Shown here: positions 9,096-17,301 of the stretch, piece by piece
Numbering within the stretch: the stretch's first letter is position 1
How the letters are laid out: the number at the start of each line of letters is the position of its first letter
NCBI RefSeq assembly: GCF_027923225.1
Contig: NZ_BSDI01000052.1
Coordinates: 1-64,000 of the forward strand
Direction of reading: 5' to 3'
DNA from: Phytohabitans aurantiacus
GTDB taxonomy: Bacteria; Actinomycetota; Actinomycetes; Mycobacteriales; Micromonosporaceae
DNA length: 64,000 bases
Made by a program: the position numbers and the translations under genes
The notes under the pieces: model-generated
Seen by the model: the letters and a program-made list of their open reading frames with translations, nothing else
Told to the model about the DNA's origin: nothing
Database searches by the model: none

Positions 9096-9157
9096 GTGGC
9101 CTCCTCAATTGCTCTTTTCACCCGACCGCGGGTCACGGTCAGGCCCCCTGCCGACAC

Positions 9158-9189
9158 AAAACGAAAACCCCCGGCATGGATGCCAGGGG
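9158..9189 (-). terminator. Intrinsic terminator/attenuator in the infC leader
   Basis: Read on the minus strand, CCCCTGGCAT (9180-9189) pairs with ATGCCGGGGG (9168-9177). The 10-bp stem has one G-T wobble and is followed by TTTTCGTTTT (9158-9167). This is a textbook rho-independent hairpin. It lies about 62 bases upstream of the infC start, so it most likely works as an attenuator in the leader of infC-rpmI-rplT. The signal it senses is not visible. Confidence 0.75.
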
Positions 9190-9562
9190 CCCGCTCGACC
9201 GGTCAGGCGCGCGATACAACGCACCACCGCCGCTGAGGATTCCCCCAACGCCGGTTGACCGGACCCGGCCACCTCGGTGGGCAACTCGGGTGGGAGCAGG
9301 CGCTCCGCTTGCTTGCCGTCACTGTGGGGTGACAGCCTGGTCGACCCCGCAAGGCTACCAGCAACCCTCCACCCCCGCCCACCCACCCCCTGCCAGCCCC
9401 CTTCCCGCGCGCCCCGCGCGCCCCGCGCGCCGGCCGCACCCCGCCGCGCGGCCTGCGCGCGCCGCGCGCCCCGTGGTGCTGCGGGCACGATGCGCGACGG
9501 GTCCGCTGGGCGTGCGGGTCCGCGGTGGCGCCTGCACCGCGCGCTGGCGCGCCCCCTTCCGC

Positions 9563-9829
9563 CGATCAAGGGCGAACGCACGTGCGTTGATCTCCGATCC
9601 ACCCGCGGGCGCCGCGCGGCGGGCGCGGTGCGGCGTGTCGCCACGCCGCCTGCGCCGATCAAGGGCGAACGCCCGCGGTTGGATCTCTGATCCCCCGCGC
9701 GGGCGCCGCGCGGCGGGCGCGGTGCGGCGTGTCGCCACGCCGCCTGCGCCGATCAAGGGCAAAGGCACGCGGTTGGATCTCTTTCCGCGTGCATTCGCCC
9801 TTGATCCATGAGGATGCCCTTGATCGGCG
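9563..9829. repeat. Repeat A, copy 1, with two upstream half-copies at 94-bp spacing
   Basis: GATCAAGGGC starts at 9563, 9657 and 9751, exactly 94 bases apart. The last is a full ~83-bp A element (9747-9829): CGCCGATCAAGG at one end, CCTTGATCGGCG at the other, and an internal inverted repeat (GATCAAGGGC ... GCCCTTGATC, 9751-9806). The sequence between the half-copies is also repeated (GGCGTGTCGCCACGCC). This is the noncoding gap between infC and the PH-domain gene. Confidence 0.85.
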
Positions 9830-9882
9830 AGCGCCGGGCGCGGCGCGGCCGCCGACCGCGCCGCGCGGCAGCGCCGCCTCAG

Positions 9883-9982
9883 ACCGAGCCGCGCGACGCC
9901 GCCTCAAACCGAGCCGCGCGACGCCGCCGCAGACCGCGCCGCGCGGCGATACCGCAGGCCGCGCCGCGCGGCGATACCGCAG
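9883..9982. repeat. 25-bp tandem repeat, four copies
   Basis: Four back-to-back 25-bp units of the type ACCGAGCCGCGCGACGCCGC plus five bases fill 9883-9982. A degenerate unit precedes them from about 9855. The two downstream units differ together (GGCGATACCGC instead of GACGCCGC). The stretch from 9400 to 10100 holds no credible gene; it is GC-rich, low-complexity DNA plus repeat A. Confidence 0.7.
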
Positions 9983-10106
9983 ACCCGCGCCGCGCCGGGC
10001 GGCGCGCCATCGAGGCGTTTCGCGCGTTTCGTCCGGTCGTCGGATCGGCGGCCGCGAGATGCACGGCGCGGCTCGCGCCGCCACCGCGGAGGCCGCGGCG
10101 GGCGGG

Positions 10107-10592
10107 TCAGGGTTGGTCGGGGGTGGCGGGCGCGGGGGTCGCGGCCGCGTGCAGCGCTCGCAGGGCACGGACACCGTTGACGGCGTACTGCTTGTCGGCG
10201 GCCTGCAGCGCCAGCATCGGTACCAGGTCTTCGTCGTGCAGTTCCAGGCTGGCCCATGGCGTGCCCCGGTTGAACCGCACCGCCCGCACGAGGTCCCACG
10301 ACAGCTCGTACCCGCCGACGAGGTTGCGCACCCGGATGCCCGCCGCGTCCGCCTCGACGCGCGGCCGGGTGAACAGCAGGATGCCCAGCGCGAACAGCAC
10401 CCCGAGCCCGATCATCGCGACCTGGTCGCCCCGCTGGAAGGTGCCGCCGCCGTCGCCGGTCGAGCCGCTCAGGCCGGTGCCGACCAGGGTGAACACCACG
10501 AACACGGCGGCCGCGAGGACCCAGCACACGATCCGGACGCGGCGCGGCCGCAGGACGACGTCAGGGGTACTCACGCCTACCGAGTCTGCCAC
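10107..10592 (-). CDS. PH domain-containing small membrane protein
   Basis: A 161-residue protein. It has a short basic N-terminus, two membrane helices (about 23-40 and 57-75), then a bacterial PH-like domain (PRVEADAAGIRVRNLVGGYELSW ... WASLELHDEDLVPMLAL) of the actinobacterial bPH_6 type. These proteins are membrane-associated with no defined reaction. The start may be GTG at 10592 or GTG at 10574, six codons later. It sits 10 bases downstream of the DUF1707 gene, suggesting one transcript. Confidence 0.8.
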   Translation of the reverse strand: MADSVGVSTPDVVLRPRRVRIVCWVLAAAVFVVFTLVGTGLSGSTGDGGGTFQRGDQVAMIGLGVLFALGILLFTRPRVEADAAGIRVRNLVGGYELSWDLVRAVRFNRGTPWASLELHDEDLVPMLALQAADKQYAVNGVRALRALHAAATPAPATPDQP

Positions 10593-10602
10593 CCCCGCCT
10601 GG

Positions 10603-11010
10603 TCACGCTCGCTCGGGGCGGGGGCTCAGGCGGTCTATCACCGCGTTGATGATCAGGAGCAGGACGAGGACGGCCACCGGTACCGCCAGGCCCCACCAGG
10701 CGCCGTAGATGATGCCGAGCACGATCGCGACCGGCAGCCCCAAGCCGATCGTGGCGCAGCCGGCCACCGCCAGCGCCGGCATGTCCTCTTCGACGTCGGC
10801 GTCGATGTCGGGCAGCTCGGGATGCGGCTCGGGCAGGTCGGCGAAGACCTGGAGCAGCTCGGCGCGGGTGCGTGCCTCTTGACAGGCGCCCAGGCGGCGC
10901 TGGTACTCGAGCTCGGTGAGCCGGTCGTCGGCCAGGTGGACGTCGAGGGCGCGGCGGGCCGCTTCCCGTTCGGGCGTGCCGATCAACCAGCCGGCGGTGC
11001 TCTCACTCAC
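10603..11010 (-). CDS. DUF1707 (SHOCT-like) membrane protein
   Basis: A 135-residue protein. Residues 10-60 form a DUF1707 domain (IGTPEREAARRALDVHLADDRLTELEYQRRL...ARTRAELLQVFADLP), the SHOCT-like helical module common in actinobacteria. An acidic linker follows, then two membrane helices (about 78-98 and 102-122) and a short basic tail. No enzyme motif is present. It is paired with the PH-domain gene downstream; both are probably envelope accessory proteins of unknown role. Confidence 0.85.
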   Translation of the reverse strand: MSESTAGWLIGTPEREAARRALDVHLADDRLTELEYQRRLGACQEARTRAELLQVFADLPEPHPELPDIDADVEEDMPALAVAGCATIGLGLPVAIVLGIIYGAWWGLAVPVAVLVLLLIINAVIDRLSPRPERA

Positions 11011-11052
11011 GCGCCACAGCGTAGGTGGCCGGCAGCGCGACGCCGGCGGGCG

Positions 11053-11991
11053 TCAGGGCGATACGGCGGCGGCCGGCGGCCGGCGGGTGCCGCGGCCGGC
11101 TACTGCCACAGCGGCCACCGTCAGTACGGCGCCGGCCAGGAGAGCCGGGCTGGCGCCGGGCGCGTCCGGGATCAGGATGTCGAGCAGGAGGGCGCCGGCG
11201 AGCTGGCCCGCCACGACCGCCAGACCGGTGCGCAGTACGCCGACCGCGCGCACGCCGACCAGCAGGGCGACCACGATGAACACGCCGATCGGGCCACCGG
11301 AGTACAGGTACCACTCGCTGGGCAGTCGGGAGGACCAGCCGGTGGCGAACGCGCCGAGCAGGGTCGCGGCGATCAGTACAGCCGGAGTGGCGACCGCGAA
11401 GTTGACGGCGGTACCGGCGGCGGTGGTCGAGGCGGCGGAGACCCGGCCGTTCAGGGCGGACTGCACGGCGACCGCCGCGCCGGCGATGACTCCGAGCAGC
11501 AGCGCGCCCACGGCCAGGTCGCCGATGGGGCGGCCGGCCTGCGCGAGGCCGACCGCCGCGATACCGAGCAGCGCACCGGCCACCCGCGGGCGCGTCAACG
11601 CCATCCGGCCGGCCGGTGCCAGTCCCGCCCTGTCGACGGCGAGGCCGCCGAGGCTGCCGCCGGTGACCTGGGCGATCGTGAAGATGGCCACGCCCACGAC
11701 CGGTACGACGTAGGTCGCGATGGTGACGAAGGCGCCGCCGCAGAGGCCGCCCAGGTACACCCACCAGGGCAGGCGCGACCGGCGCAGCTTGCCGAGGCCG
11801 GCGCGCATCGACGGGAGCGCGACGAGTCCGGCCAGTACCAGCACGCCGCCGGTGGTGACGTTGACCGCCGCGCCGAACGAGGCGTTGCCGACCCGCTCGC
11901 CGAGTTCGGCGTTGGCGGCGCTCTGGCTGGCTGACGCCAGCCCGCCGGCGGCCGCCACCGACAGCGCCGCCCACGCCGGCAGCGCCCTCAC
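11053..11991 (-). CDS. DMT-superfamily transporter, YdcZ/DUF606 type
   Basis: A 312-residue, ten-helix membrane protein made of two similar halves. Each half has the pattern ASxSAANAELGERVGNASFGAAVN / VQSALNGRVSAASTTAAGTAVN, which is the DUF606 repeat. The loop GxLGGLAVDRAGLAPAGR is also typical. Members belong to the drug/metabolite transporter superfamily; the substrate is unknown. It is followed at its 5' side by a repeat B element. Confidence 0.87.
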   Translation of the reverse strand: MRALPAWAALSVAAAGGLASASQSAANAELGERVGNASFGAAVNVTTGGVLVLAGLVALPSMRAGLGKLRRSRLPWWVYLGGLCGGAFVTIATYVVPVVGVAIFTIAQVTGGSLGGLAVDRAGLAPAGRMALTRPRVAGALLGIAAVGLAQAGRPIGDLAVGALLLGVIAGAAVAVQSALNGRVSAASTTAAGTAVNFAVATPAVLIAATLLGAFATGWSSRLPSEWYLYSGGPIGVFIVVALLVGVRAVGVLRTGLAVVAGQLAGALLLDILIPDAPGASPALLAGAVLTVAAVAVAGRGTRRPPAAAVSP

Positions 11992-12029
11992 TGTTGCCGT
12001 CGCGGAAGCAGAGCAAGGCAGCCCGCGCC

Positions 12030-12151
12030 GTGATCAGGGCGTCCCTCAAGTAACCCAAACCGGAATCCAGGTCGTTCGCCGTTGTTGGTCACCACGGCTC
12101 CCAGCAGGGTCCGAAGGTGACCCGGGATGACTTGAGGGACGCCCTGATCAC
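12030..12151. repeat. Repeat B, copy 1 (arms separated by an 80-bp loop)
   Basis: GTGATCAGGGCGTCCCTCAAG (12030-12050) is matched by its exact reverse complement at 12131-12151. The 80 bases between them replace the usual 4-6-base loop of family B. This is the intergenic gap between hisG and the DMT transporter, and nothing else was seen in it. Confidence 0.85.
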
Positions 12152-12171
12152 GAAGGAACGGGGGAAAGGGC

Positions 12172-13017
12172 TCACAGGCGGCAGGCGTGGATGTCTGTTA
12201 CCAGGATCGCGCGGGCGCCCAACTCGTACAGCTCGTCCATGATGCGGTGGACCTCGCCGCGCAGCACCATGGCCTCGACCGCCACCCAGCCCTCGCGGTG
12301 CAGCGGGGAGACGGTCGGCGACTCGATGCCGGGGGTCAGCGCGGTGGCCTCCTCCAGCAGGTCGGCGCGCACGTCGTAGGCGAGCATCACGTACCGCCGG
12401 GCCACCAGCACACCTTGGAGGCGGCGGACCAGCTGGCCGACCTGGCCGTTTTCCGGTGCGCCGGCGCGGCGGACCAGCAGCGCGGACGACTTCAGGATCG
12501 GCTCCCCGATCGTGACGAGGCCAGCCTGGCGGAGCGTGGCGCCGGTCTCCACCACGTCGGCGATCAGGTCGGCCACTCCGAGCCGGACTGCGTTTTCGAC
12601 CGCGCCGTCGAGGCGGATCACGTCTGCCTTGAGGCCGCGCTCGGCGAGGTGCCGCTCGACCACACCCGGGTACGCGGTGGCCACCCGCCGGCCGCCGAGC
12701 TCGTCGACCGTGGTGAGCGTCTCGGGGCGGGCCGCGAACCAGAACGTCGCGCCCGCGAAGTCGAGGTCGAGCACCTCTTCGGCGGGGCTGCCGGCGTCGA
12801 CGAGCAGGTCGCGGCCGGTGATGCCGAGGTCGAGGTCGCCGGAGCCGACGTACGTGGCGATGTCGCGGGGACGTAGGTAGAAGAACTCGACCGCGTTGGC
12901 GTCGTCACGGCAGACGAGGTCGCGGTCGTCGGTGCGCTGGCGGTATCCGGCCTCGCGCAGCATCTCGGAGGCCGGCTTGGAAAGGGTGCCCTTGTTGGGT
13001 ACGGCGATACGAAGCAT
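12172..13017 (-). CDS. hisG: ATP phosphoribosyltransferase (long form)
   Basis: The 281-residue HisG catalyses the first, feedback-regulated step of histidine synthesis: PRPP + ATP to phosphoribosyl-ATP. It begins MLRIAVPNKGTLSKP; GSGDLDLGITGRDLL and the PRPP loop DLIADVVETGATLRQ are present. The C-terminal ACT-like domain (about 210-281) marks the long form, which does not need HisZ. It lies 44 bases after hisE, the usual actinobacterial hisE-hisG pair. Confidence 0.96.
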   Translation of the reverse strand: MLRIAVPNKGTLSKPASEMLREAGYRQRTDDRDLVCRDDANAVEFFYLRPRDIATYVGSGDLDLGITGRDLLVDAGSPAEEVLDLDFAGATFWFAARPETLTTVDELGGRRVATAYPGVVERHLAERGLKADVIRLDGAVENAVRLGVADLIADVVETGATLRQAGLVTIGEPILKSSALLVRRAGAPENGQVGQLVRRLQGVLVARRYVMLAYDVRADLLEEATALTPGIESPTVSPLHREGWVAVEAMVLRGEVHRIMDELYELGARAILVTDIHACRL

Positions 13018-13061
13018 CTCTGACAGAGTCCTTTCGGGAGAAAATCCAAAACGAGGACAGG

Positions 13062-13343
13062 TCAGAGATGTCGGTACACGTCCTTGAGCTCGAGTCCGGT
13101 GGCGAGCATCAGCACCTGCGTCTGGTACAGGAGCTGGGAGATCTCCTCAGCAGCCCGCTCGGGGCCCTCATGCTCGGCCGCCATCCAGGCCTCGGCCGCC
13201 TCTTCGACGACCTTCTTGCCGATGGCGTGGACGCCCCGCTCCAGCGCCGCGACCGTACCCGACCCGGGGGTGCGGGCGGCCGCCTTGCTCTGCAGCTCAG
13301 CGAACAGCTCTTCGAAGGTCTTCACGAGCAGTGATTCTGTCAC
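13062..13343 (-). CDS. hisE: Phosphoribosyl-ATP pyrophosphatase
   Basis: A 93-residue all-alpha MazG-like enzyme, second step of histidine synthesis. KTFEELFAELQ, GKKVVEEAAEAWMAAEHEG and AAEEISQLLYQTQVLM carry the Mg-binding acidic residues. The GTG at 13343 is given as start; a second GTG six codons in (13325) gives the more typical VKTFEEL start. It precedes hisG. Confidence 0.95.
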   Translation of the reverse strand: MTESLLVKTFEELFAELQSKAAARTPGSGTVAALERGVHAIGKKVVEEAAEAWMAAEHEGPERAAEEISQLLYQTQVLMLATGLELKDVYRHL

Positions 13344-13352
13344 CCGCCCGCG

Positions 13353-14282
13353 TCAGCGCACCGTGACCACGTGGTCGTCCAGATGCTGGACGCTGCCGTC
13401 GGCGGCTGAGATCGTGTACGCCTCCAGCGTGTACTCGCCCGGCGCGAGCGTGAGTGTGAGCTTCGCCTCCCCGCGTGCCGGCGCGCCGATGCTCAGCGTC
13501 AGCACCCTCTCGTCGATGACGACGTCGCCCTGGCGCACCTTGAGGTGGGCGGTCGCCTCGAAGACCGCACCGGCGACGTGGAGCGAAACGTCGCGTGCGA
13601 CCGTCTCGCCGTGCTGGGGGTTGATCAGCCAGAGGGCGGCCAGCGTGTCGAGGGCGGGCGCCTTGCGCAGCGTGGCGTACTGCGAGCCGTCGACGAGCAG
13701 CTTGACGGTCGGGTCGCCGCCGACGACCGCCGCGACGGTCCAGACGAGCTCCTGGCGGGCGATGGTGCTGGGCGGCGCCTTGGACAGGTTGACGGTGACC
13801 GTGCCGCCGCTGATCGAGACGTCGGTCACCCGCACGCCGGTGGGCCAGGCGCTGGCGTACTGCGGGTCGTGGGCGCTCTCGGGTCGCAGCATCTCCGTCA
13901 CCGCGGTGCCGATCTTGGTGACCGTCGAGGTGTCGCGCATCGGGAGGTGGTGGAACTCCCGGTACAGCCGCTGGCGGCCCTGGTCGTCGCCGACGTAGTA
14001 GATCGCCAGGTTGGCTGTGCTAGTACCCGAAAAGGTGCTGGACCACGACGGTGTCGATGCCGTCCGCGGATCCGGTGGCGCGCTCTCCCGCGGTATCAGC
14101 GCGAAAGCGCCCACCACGGCGGCGGTCGCGGTCGCGGCTGTGAGCGCGACCGCGCCGAGCGAAAACCACCGTGGGCGCCGCTCGGTCCGCGCGCGGATCG
14201 AGCGCAGGGCGTCCGGGCTGACCTCGACCCTCGCGGCCTCGGCCTCCAAGATCCGCCGCAGTACGTCTTCGTCGCGGCTCAT
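13353..14282 (-). CDS. Membrane-anchored GerMN-Gmad2 protein coupled to an ECF sigma factor
   Basis: A 309-residue protein: a charged cytoplasmic N-terminus (1-38), one membrane helix (about 40-63), a GerMN domain (about 92-205, LAIYYVGDDQGRQRLYREF ... TVTVNLSK), and a Gmad2 Ig-like domain (about 219-309, LINPQHGETVARDVSLHVAG ... PGEYTLEAY). The start ATG at 14282 overlaps the sigma stop (ATGA), which excludes a longer in-frame reading. Most Gmad2/GerMN proteins are lipoproteins or spore proteins. Here the one-pass topology and coupling suggest a sensor or anti-sigma partner of the ECF factor. No classic zinc anti-sigma (HxxxCxxC) motif is present. Confidence 0.85.
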   Translation of the reverse strand: MSRDEDVLRRILEAEAARVEVSPDALRSIRARTERRPRWFSLGAVALTAATATAAVVGAFALIPRESAPPDPRTASTPSWSSTFSGTSTANLAIYYVGDDQGRQRLYREFHHLPMRDTSTVTKIGTAVTEMLRPESAHDPQYASAWPTGVRVTDVSISGGTVTVNLSKAPPSTIARQELVWTVAAVVGGDPTVKLLVDGSQYATLRKAPALDTLAALWLINPQHGETVARDVSLHVAGAVFEATAHLKVRQGDVVIDERVLTLSIGAPARGEAKLTLTLAPGEYTLEAYTISAADGSVQHLDDHVVTVR

Positions 14283-14821
14283 GACGCTCGCTCCAGGGTC
14301 TCGCGCAGGGCGGCCATGCCCCGCGAGCAGTGGCTCTTGACGGCGCCTCGGCTGCACCCCATGGTCTCGGCGATGTCCGCTTCGGACAGGTCGAGGTAGT
14401 ACCGCAGGACCAGCGCCTCGCGCTGGCGGTTGGGCAGGCCTCGCAGCGCCGCGACGACGGCGGCGTGCTGCAGCAGGGCGAGCGCGCCGGCTTCGGCGCT
14501 GGGGGCGTCCGGCTCCGGACTGGACATCGCGAGGTGCCGGTCGACGACCTTGCGATGCCGCAGCGCGGAGCGGGACCGGTTGACGACGGTGGCGCGCAGG
14601 TACGCCAGGGCCTTGTCGGCGTCGCGCAGCCGCCGCCACCGGCCGTGCAGCGCCACGTAGGCGTCCTGCACGATCTCCTCGGCCGCACCCGACTCGTGGA
14701 GCAGCAGTGTGGCCAGCCGCACGAGCGGCCGGTAGTGGGCGGTGAACAAGTGCGTCACCGCCTCGTCGGCCGCCCACGTCTCCGCTCTAGGGGCCAGGGC
14801 CACCACGCTCCCCGCTGTCAC
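14279..14821 (-). CDS. SigE-family ECF RNA polymerase sigma factor
   Basis: A 180-residue sigma-70 factor with regions 2 and 4 only. Region 2 is FTAHYRPLVRLATLLLHESGAAEEIVQDAYVALHGRW; region 4 is LRGLPNRQREALVLRYYLDLSEADIAETMGCSRGAVKSHCSRGMAALR. This is the actinobacterial SigE-like ECF group. The GTG start lies 50 bases from the divergent ABC-transporter gene. It is translationally coupled to the membrane GerMN-Gmad2 gene, the probable regulator or target. Confidence 0.92.
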   Translation of the reverse strand: MTAGSVVALAPRAETWAADEAVTHLFTAHYRPLVRLATLLLHESGAAEEIVQDAYVALHGRWRRLRDADKALAYLRATVVNRSRSALRHRKVVDRHLAMSSPEPDAPSAEAGALALLQHAAVVAALRGLPNRQREALVLRYYLDLSEADIAETMGCSRGAVKSHCSRGMAALRETLERAS

Positions 14822-14871
14822 GCTGCTACGACGCGCGAGCCCCGTCTTCGGTTTACTTTATGCTGTCGCCC

Positions 14872-15726
14872 ATGGCGCGCTCTCTACTTTCCGCTGCGGC
14901 GTTGCTCCTCGTTTTGGCTGGTTGCGCACCCGCCGACGACAGCGACGCGACTCCAACGCCCGGCGCGACCGGGCTGACGTGCGGGAAGGACCAGCTTCAG
15001 ACGAAGACCGCCGGCAAGCTGACGATCGCAACGGACAATCCGGCCTACGAGCCGTGGTTCAAGGACAACAAGCCCGAAAACGGGCAGGGCTTCGAGTCGG
15101 CCGTGGCCTATGCGGTGGCGGAGAAGCTCGGGTACGCCAAGAGCGACGTGACCTGGGTACGGGTGACGTTCAACAACGCGATCGCGCCCGGCCCGAAGCA
15201 GTTCGACTTCGACGTCAACCAGTTCTCGATCACCGAGGACCGGAAGAAGGCGGTCGACTTCTCCGCGCCGTACTACCTGGTGCGCCAGACGGTCATCGCG
15301 CTGAAGTCGTCGAAGATCGCGGGCGCCACGACGATGGCCGCGCTCAAGGACGCCAAGCTCGGCGCCCAGGTCGGCACCACCAGCTACCAGGCGATCACCG
15401 ACCTGATCAAGCCGAGCACGCAGCCGCAGGTCTACAACAGCAACGACGACGCCAAGAAGGCGCTCCAGAACGGCCAGATCGACGGGCTCGTCGTCGACCT
15501 GCCCACCGCGTTCTTCATGACGGCCGCCGAGCTGGAAGGCGGCGTGATCGTCGGGCAGCTGCCGCAGGTCGGCGTGCCGGAGCAGTTCGGGCTGGTACTC
15601 GACAAGGGCTCCAGCCTCACCGGCTGCGTCACCCAGGCGGTCGACCAGCTGCGCGGCGCCGGCACCCTCACCACGCTGGAGAAGGAGTGGCTCACCAGCT
15701 CGGCGGGAGCCCGAGAGCTTACGTGA
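14872..15726 (+). CDS. Amino-acid ABC transporter substrate-binding lipoprotein
   Basis: A 284-residue secreted lipoprotein with signal peptide and lipobox LAGC (ARSLLSAAALLLVLAGCAPAD). The mature part is a type II periplasmic-binding fold: GKLTIATDNPAYEPWFKDN, GFESAVAYAVAEKLGY, and DFDVNQFSITEDRKKAVDFS, typical of polar amino-acid receptors. ATG 14872 gives a normal signal peptide; an ATG four codons earlier is possible. Its stop overlaps the permease start (GTGA). The ligand is not predictable. Confidence 0.92.
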   Translation: MARSLLSAAALLLVLAGCAPADDSDATPTPGATGLTCGKDQLQTKTAGKLTIATDNPAYEPWFKDNKPENGQGFESAVAYAVAEKLGYAKSDVTWVRVTFNNAIAPGPKQFDFDVNQFSITEDRKKAVDFSAPYYLVRQTVIALKSSKIAGATTMAALKDAKLGAQVGTTSYQAITDLIKPSTQPQVYNSNDDAKKALQNGQIDGLVVDLPTAFFMTAAELEGGVIVGQLPQVGVPEQFGLVLDKGSSLTGCVTQAVDQLRGAGTLTTLEKEWLTSSAGARELT

Positions 15727-16547
15727 ACCTCAGCCCCGCCCAGCTCGACCGCATCGCCTACCGCCGGCGTCAGACCGTCATCTCGGTACTGATCGCCGCG
15801 GCCTCCACCCTGGTCGTCGGCGTCCTGCTGGCCGTCGGGCTGACCGGCGCGCCGGGGTGGGACCGGGTCCGCGCGTCGTTCTTCGACCTCGACGTCGCGC
15901 GCGACGCCCTGCCCGACGTGGCAGCCGGACTGTGGCTCAACGTCCGGCTGCTGGTCTTCTGCGCCCTCGGCGCGCTGGCGCTCGGGCTGCTCATCGCGTT
16001 GCTGCGCACGCTGCGCGGTCCGGTGTTCTTCCCGGTACGGGCGCTCGCCACCGGATACACGTACACGTTCCGCGGGCTGCCGCTGATCATCGTGCTGTAC
16101 GTGCTGACGCTCGGCGTGCCCGGGCTGCGCCTGCAAGGTATGCCGAGCGTGCTGGTGCTCGGCGGGATCGCGCTGGTGATCACGTACGCCGGTTACCTGG
16201 CCGAGGTGTTCCGCGCCGGCATCGAGTCGGTCCACCCCAGCCAGCTCGCCGCCGCCCGGTCGCTCGGGCTGACGTACCGCCAGACGATGCGGCACGTGGT
16301 GCTCCCGCAGGCGATCCGCCGGGTGGCTCCGCCGCTGCTCAACGACACCGTCGCGCTGCAGAAGGACGTGGGCCTGGTGTCGCTGGCCGGCCCGATCGAC
16401 GCGGTGCGGGCCGCGCAGATCAGCACGGCCGAGACGTTCAACTACACGCCGTACATCGTGGCGGGAGTGCTGTTCGTGCTGCTCGCGATGCCGCTGATCG
16501 CGGTCACCGACTGGGTGACCCTGCGCGCCGCGCGGAGGCAGTCATGA
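15723..16547 (+). CDS. Amino-acid ABC transporter permease
   Basis: A 274-residue permease of the HisMQ/polar amino-acid family. The GTG start overlaps the previous stop. It has an N-terminal helix (about 19-42), a periplasmic stretch, then the MetI-like core with five further helices. The EAA loop that contacts the ATPase is visible as LAAARSLGLTYRQTMRHVVL. It ends in a TGA overlapping the ATPase start. Only one permease is encoded, so it probably forms a homodimer. Confidence 0.93.
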   Translation: MNLSPAQLDRIAYRRRQTVISVLIAAASTLVVGVLLAVGLTGAPGWDRVRASFFDLDVARDALPDVAAGLWLNVRLLVFCALGALALGLLIALLRTLRGPVFFPVRALATGYTYTFRGLPLIIVLYVLTLGVPGLRLQGMPSVLVLGGIALVITYAGYLAEVFRAGIESVHPSQLAAARSLGLTYRQTMRHVVLPQAIRRVAPPLLNDTVALQKDVGLVSLAGPIDAVRAAQISTAETFNYTPYIVAGVLFVLLAMPLIAVTDWVTLRAARRQS

Positions 16548-17284
16548 TCCTCTCCGTCCAGGGTGTGCGGAAGGTGTTCGGGTCCCAGGTCGTCCTCTCC
16601 TCTTTGGATCTCGACGTGGACGAGCATCAGGTCGTGGCGCTCATCGGGGCGTCCGGGTCGGGAAAATCGACCCTGCTGCGCTGCGTCAACCTGCTCGAAG
16701 AGATCGACGACGGCATGATCTGGCTCGACGGTTCGCATATCACCGACCCCCGCGTCAACCCGGACAAGGTGCGGCAGCGGATCGGGATCGTGTTCCAGTC
16801 GTACAACCTGTTTCCGCACATGACGGTGCTGGAAAACGTGATCCTGGCCCCGGTGCGGGTGCACGGGCGTTCTTCCAAGGAAGCCACCGACGCCGCCCGG
16901 GAGTGGCTCACCCGGGTCGGGCTCGGCGACAAGGCCGACGCGTACCCGGATCGCCTCTCGGGTGGTCAACAGCAACGGGTCGCGATCGTGCGCGCTCTGA
17001 TCAACTCCCCGCGCCTGCTGCTGCTCGACGAGGTCACGTCGGCACTCGACCCGGAGTTGGTGGGCGAGGTGCTGTCGATGATCCGCGACCTCAAGGGCGA
17101 GGGCATGACGATGGTGCTGGCGACCCACGAGATGGGTTTCGCGCGCCAGGTCGCCGACCGGGTGTGCTTCCTCGACGGCGGCAAGGTCCTGGAGCAGGGC
17201 CCTCCGGAGCAGGTCTTCGGCGACCCCCGCGAACCCCGTACCCGCCAATTCCTAAGCCGCATAATCGAAGCCGGCCGCCTCTGA
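16544..17284 (+). CDS. Amino-acid ABC transporter ATP-binding protein
   Basis: A 246-residue ABC ATPase. Walker A is GASGSGKST, Q-loop VFQSYNLFPHMTV, signature LSGGQQQR, Walker B LLLLDEVTSALD, and switch His in LATHEMGFA. It belongs to the GlnQ/HisP polar amino-acid importer group. It is the last gene of the three-gene operon. A repeat B hairpin starts 18 bases after the stop. Confidence 0.95.
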   Translation: MILSVQGVRKVFGSQVVLSSLDLDVDEHQVVALIGASGSGKSTLLRCVNLLEEIDDGMIWLDGSHITDPRVNPDKVRQRIGIVFQSYNLFPHMTVLENVILAPVRVHGRSSKEATDAAREWLTRVGLGDKADAYPDRLSGGQQQRVAIVRALINSPRLLLLDEVTSALDPELVGEVLSMIRDLKGEGMTMVLATHEMGFARQVADRVCFLDGGKVLEQGPPEQVFGDPREPRTRQFLSRIIEAGRL

Positions 17285-17301
17285 CCCGCACCCACCCCAG
17301 C

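Noticed and set aside
9105..9768. Several 130-185-codon open frames in the infC-PH gap.
   Set aside because: Arg/Ala/Gly-rich, built on tandem repeats, overlapping on both strands, without ribosome sites.
9747..9829. Family A as REP sequences mobilised by a RAYT transposase.
   Set aside because: The GTAG/GGAG tetranucleotide and single-hairpin form of REP are absent, and no Y1 transposase gene is in the window. Not excluded for the genome.
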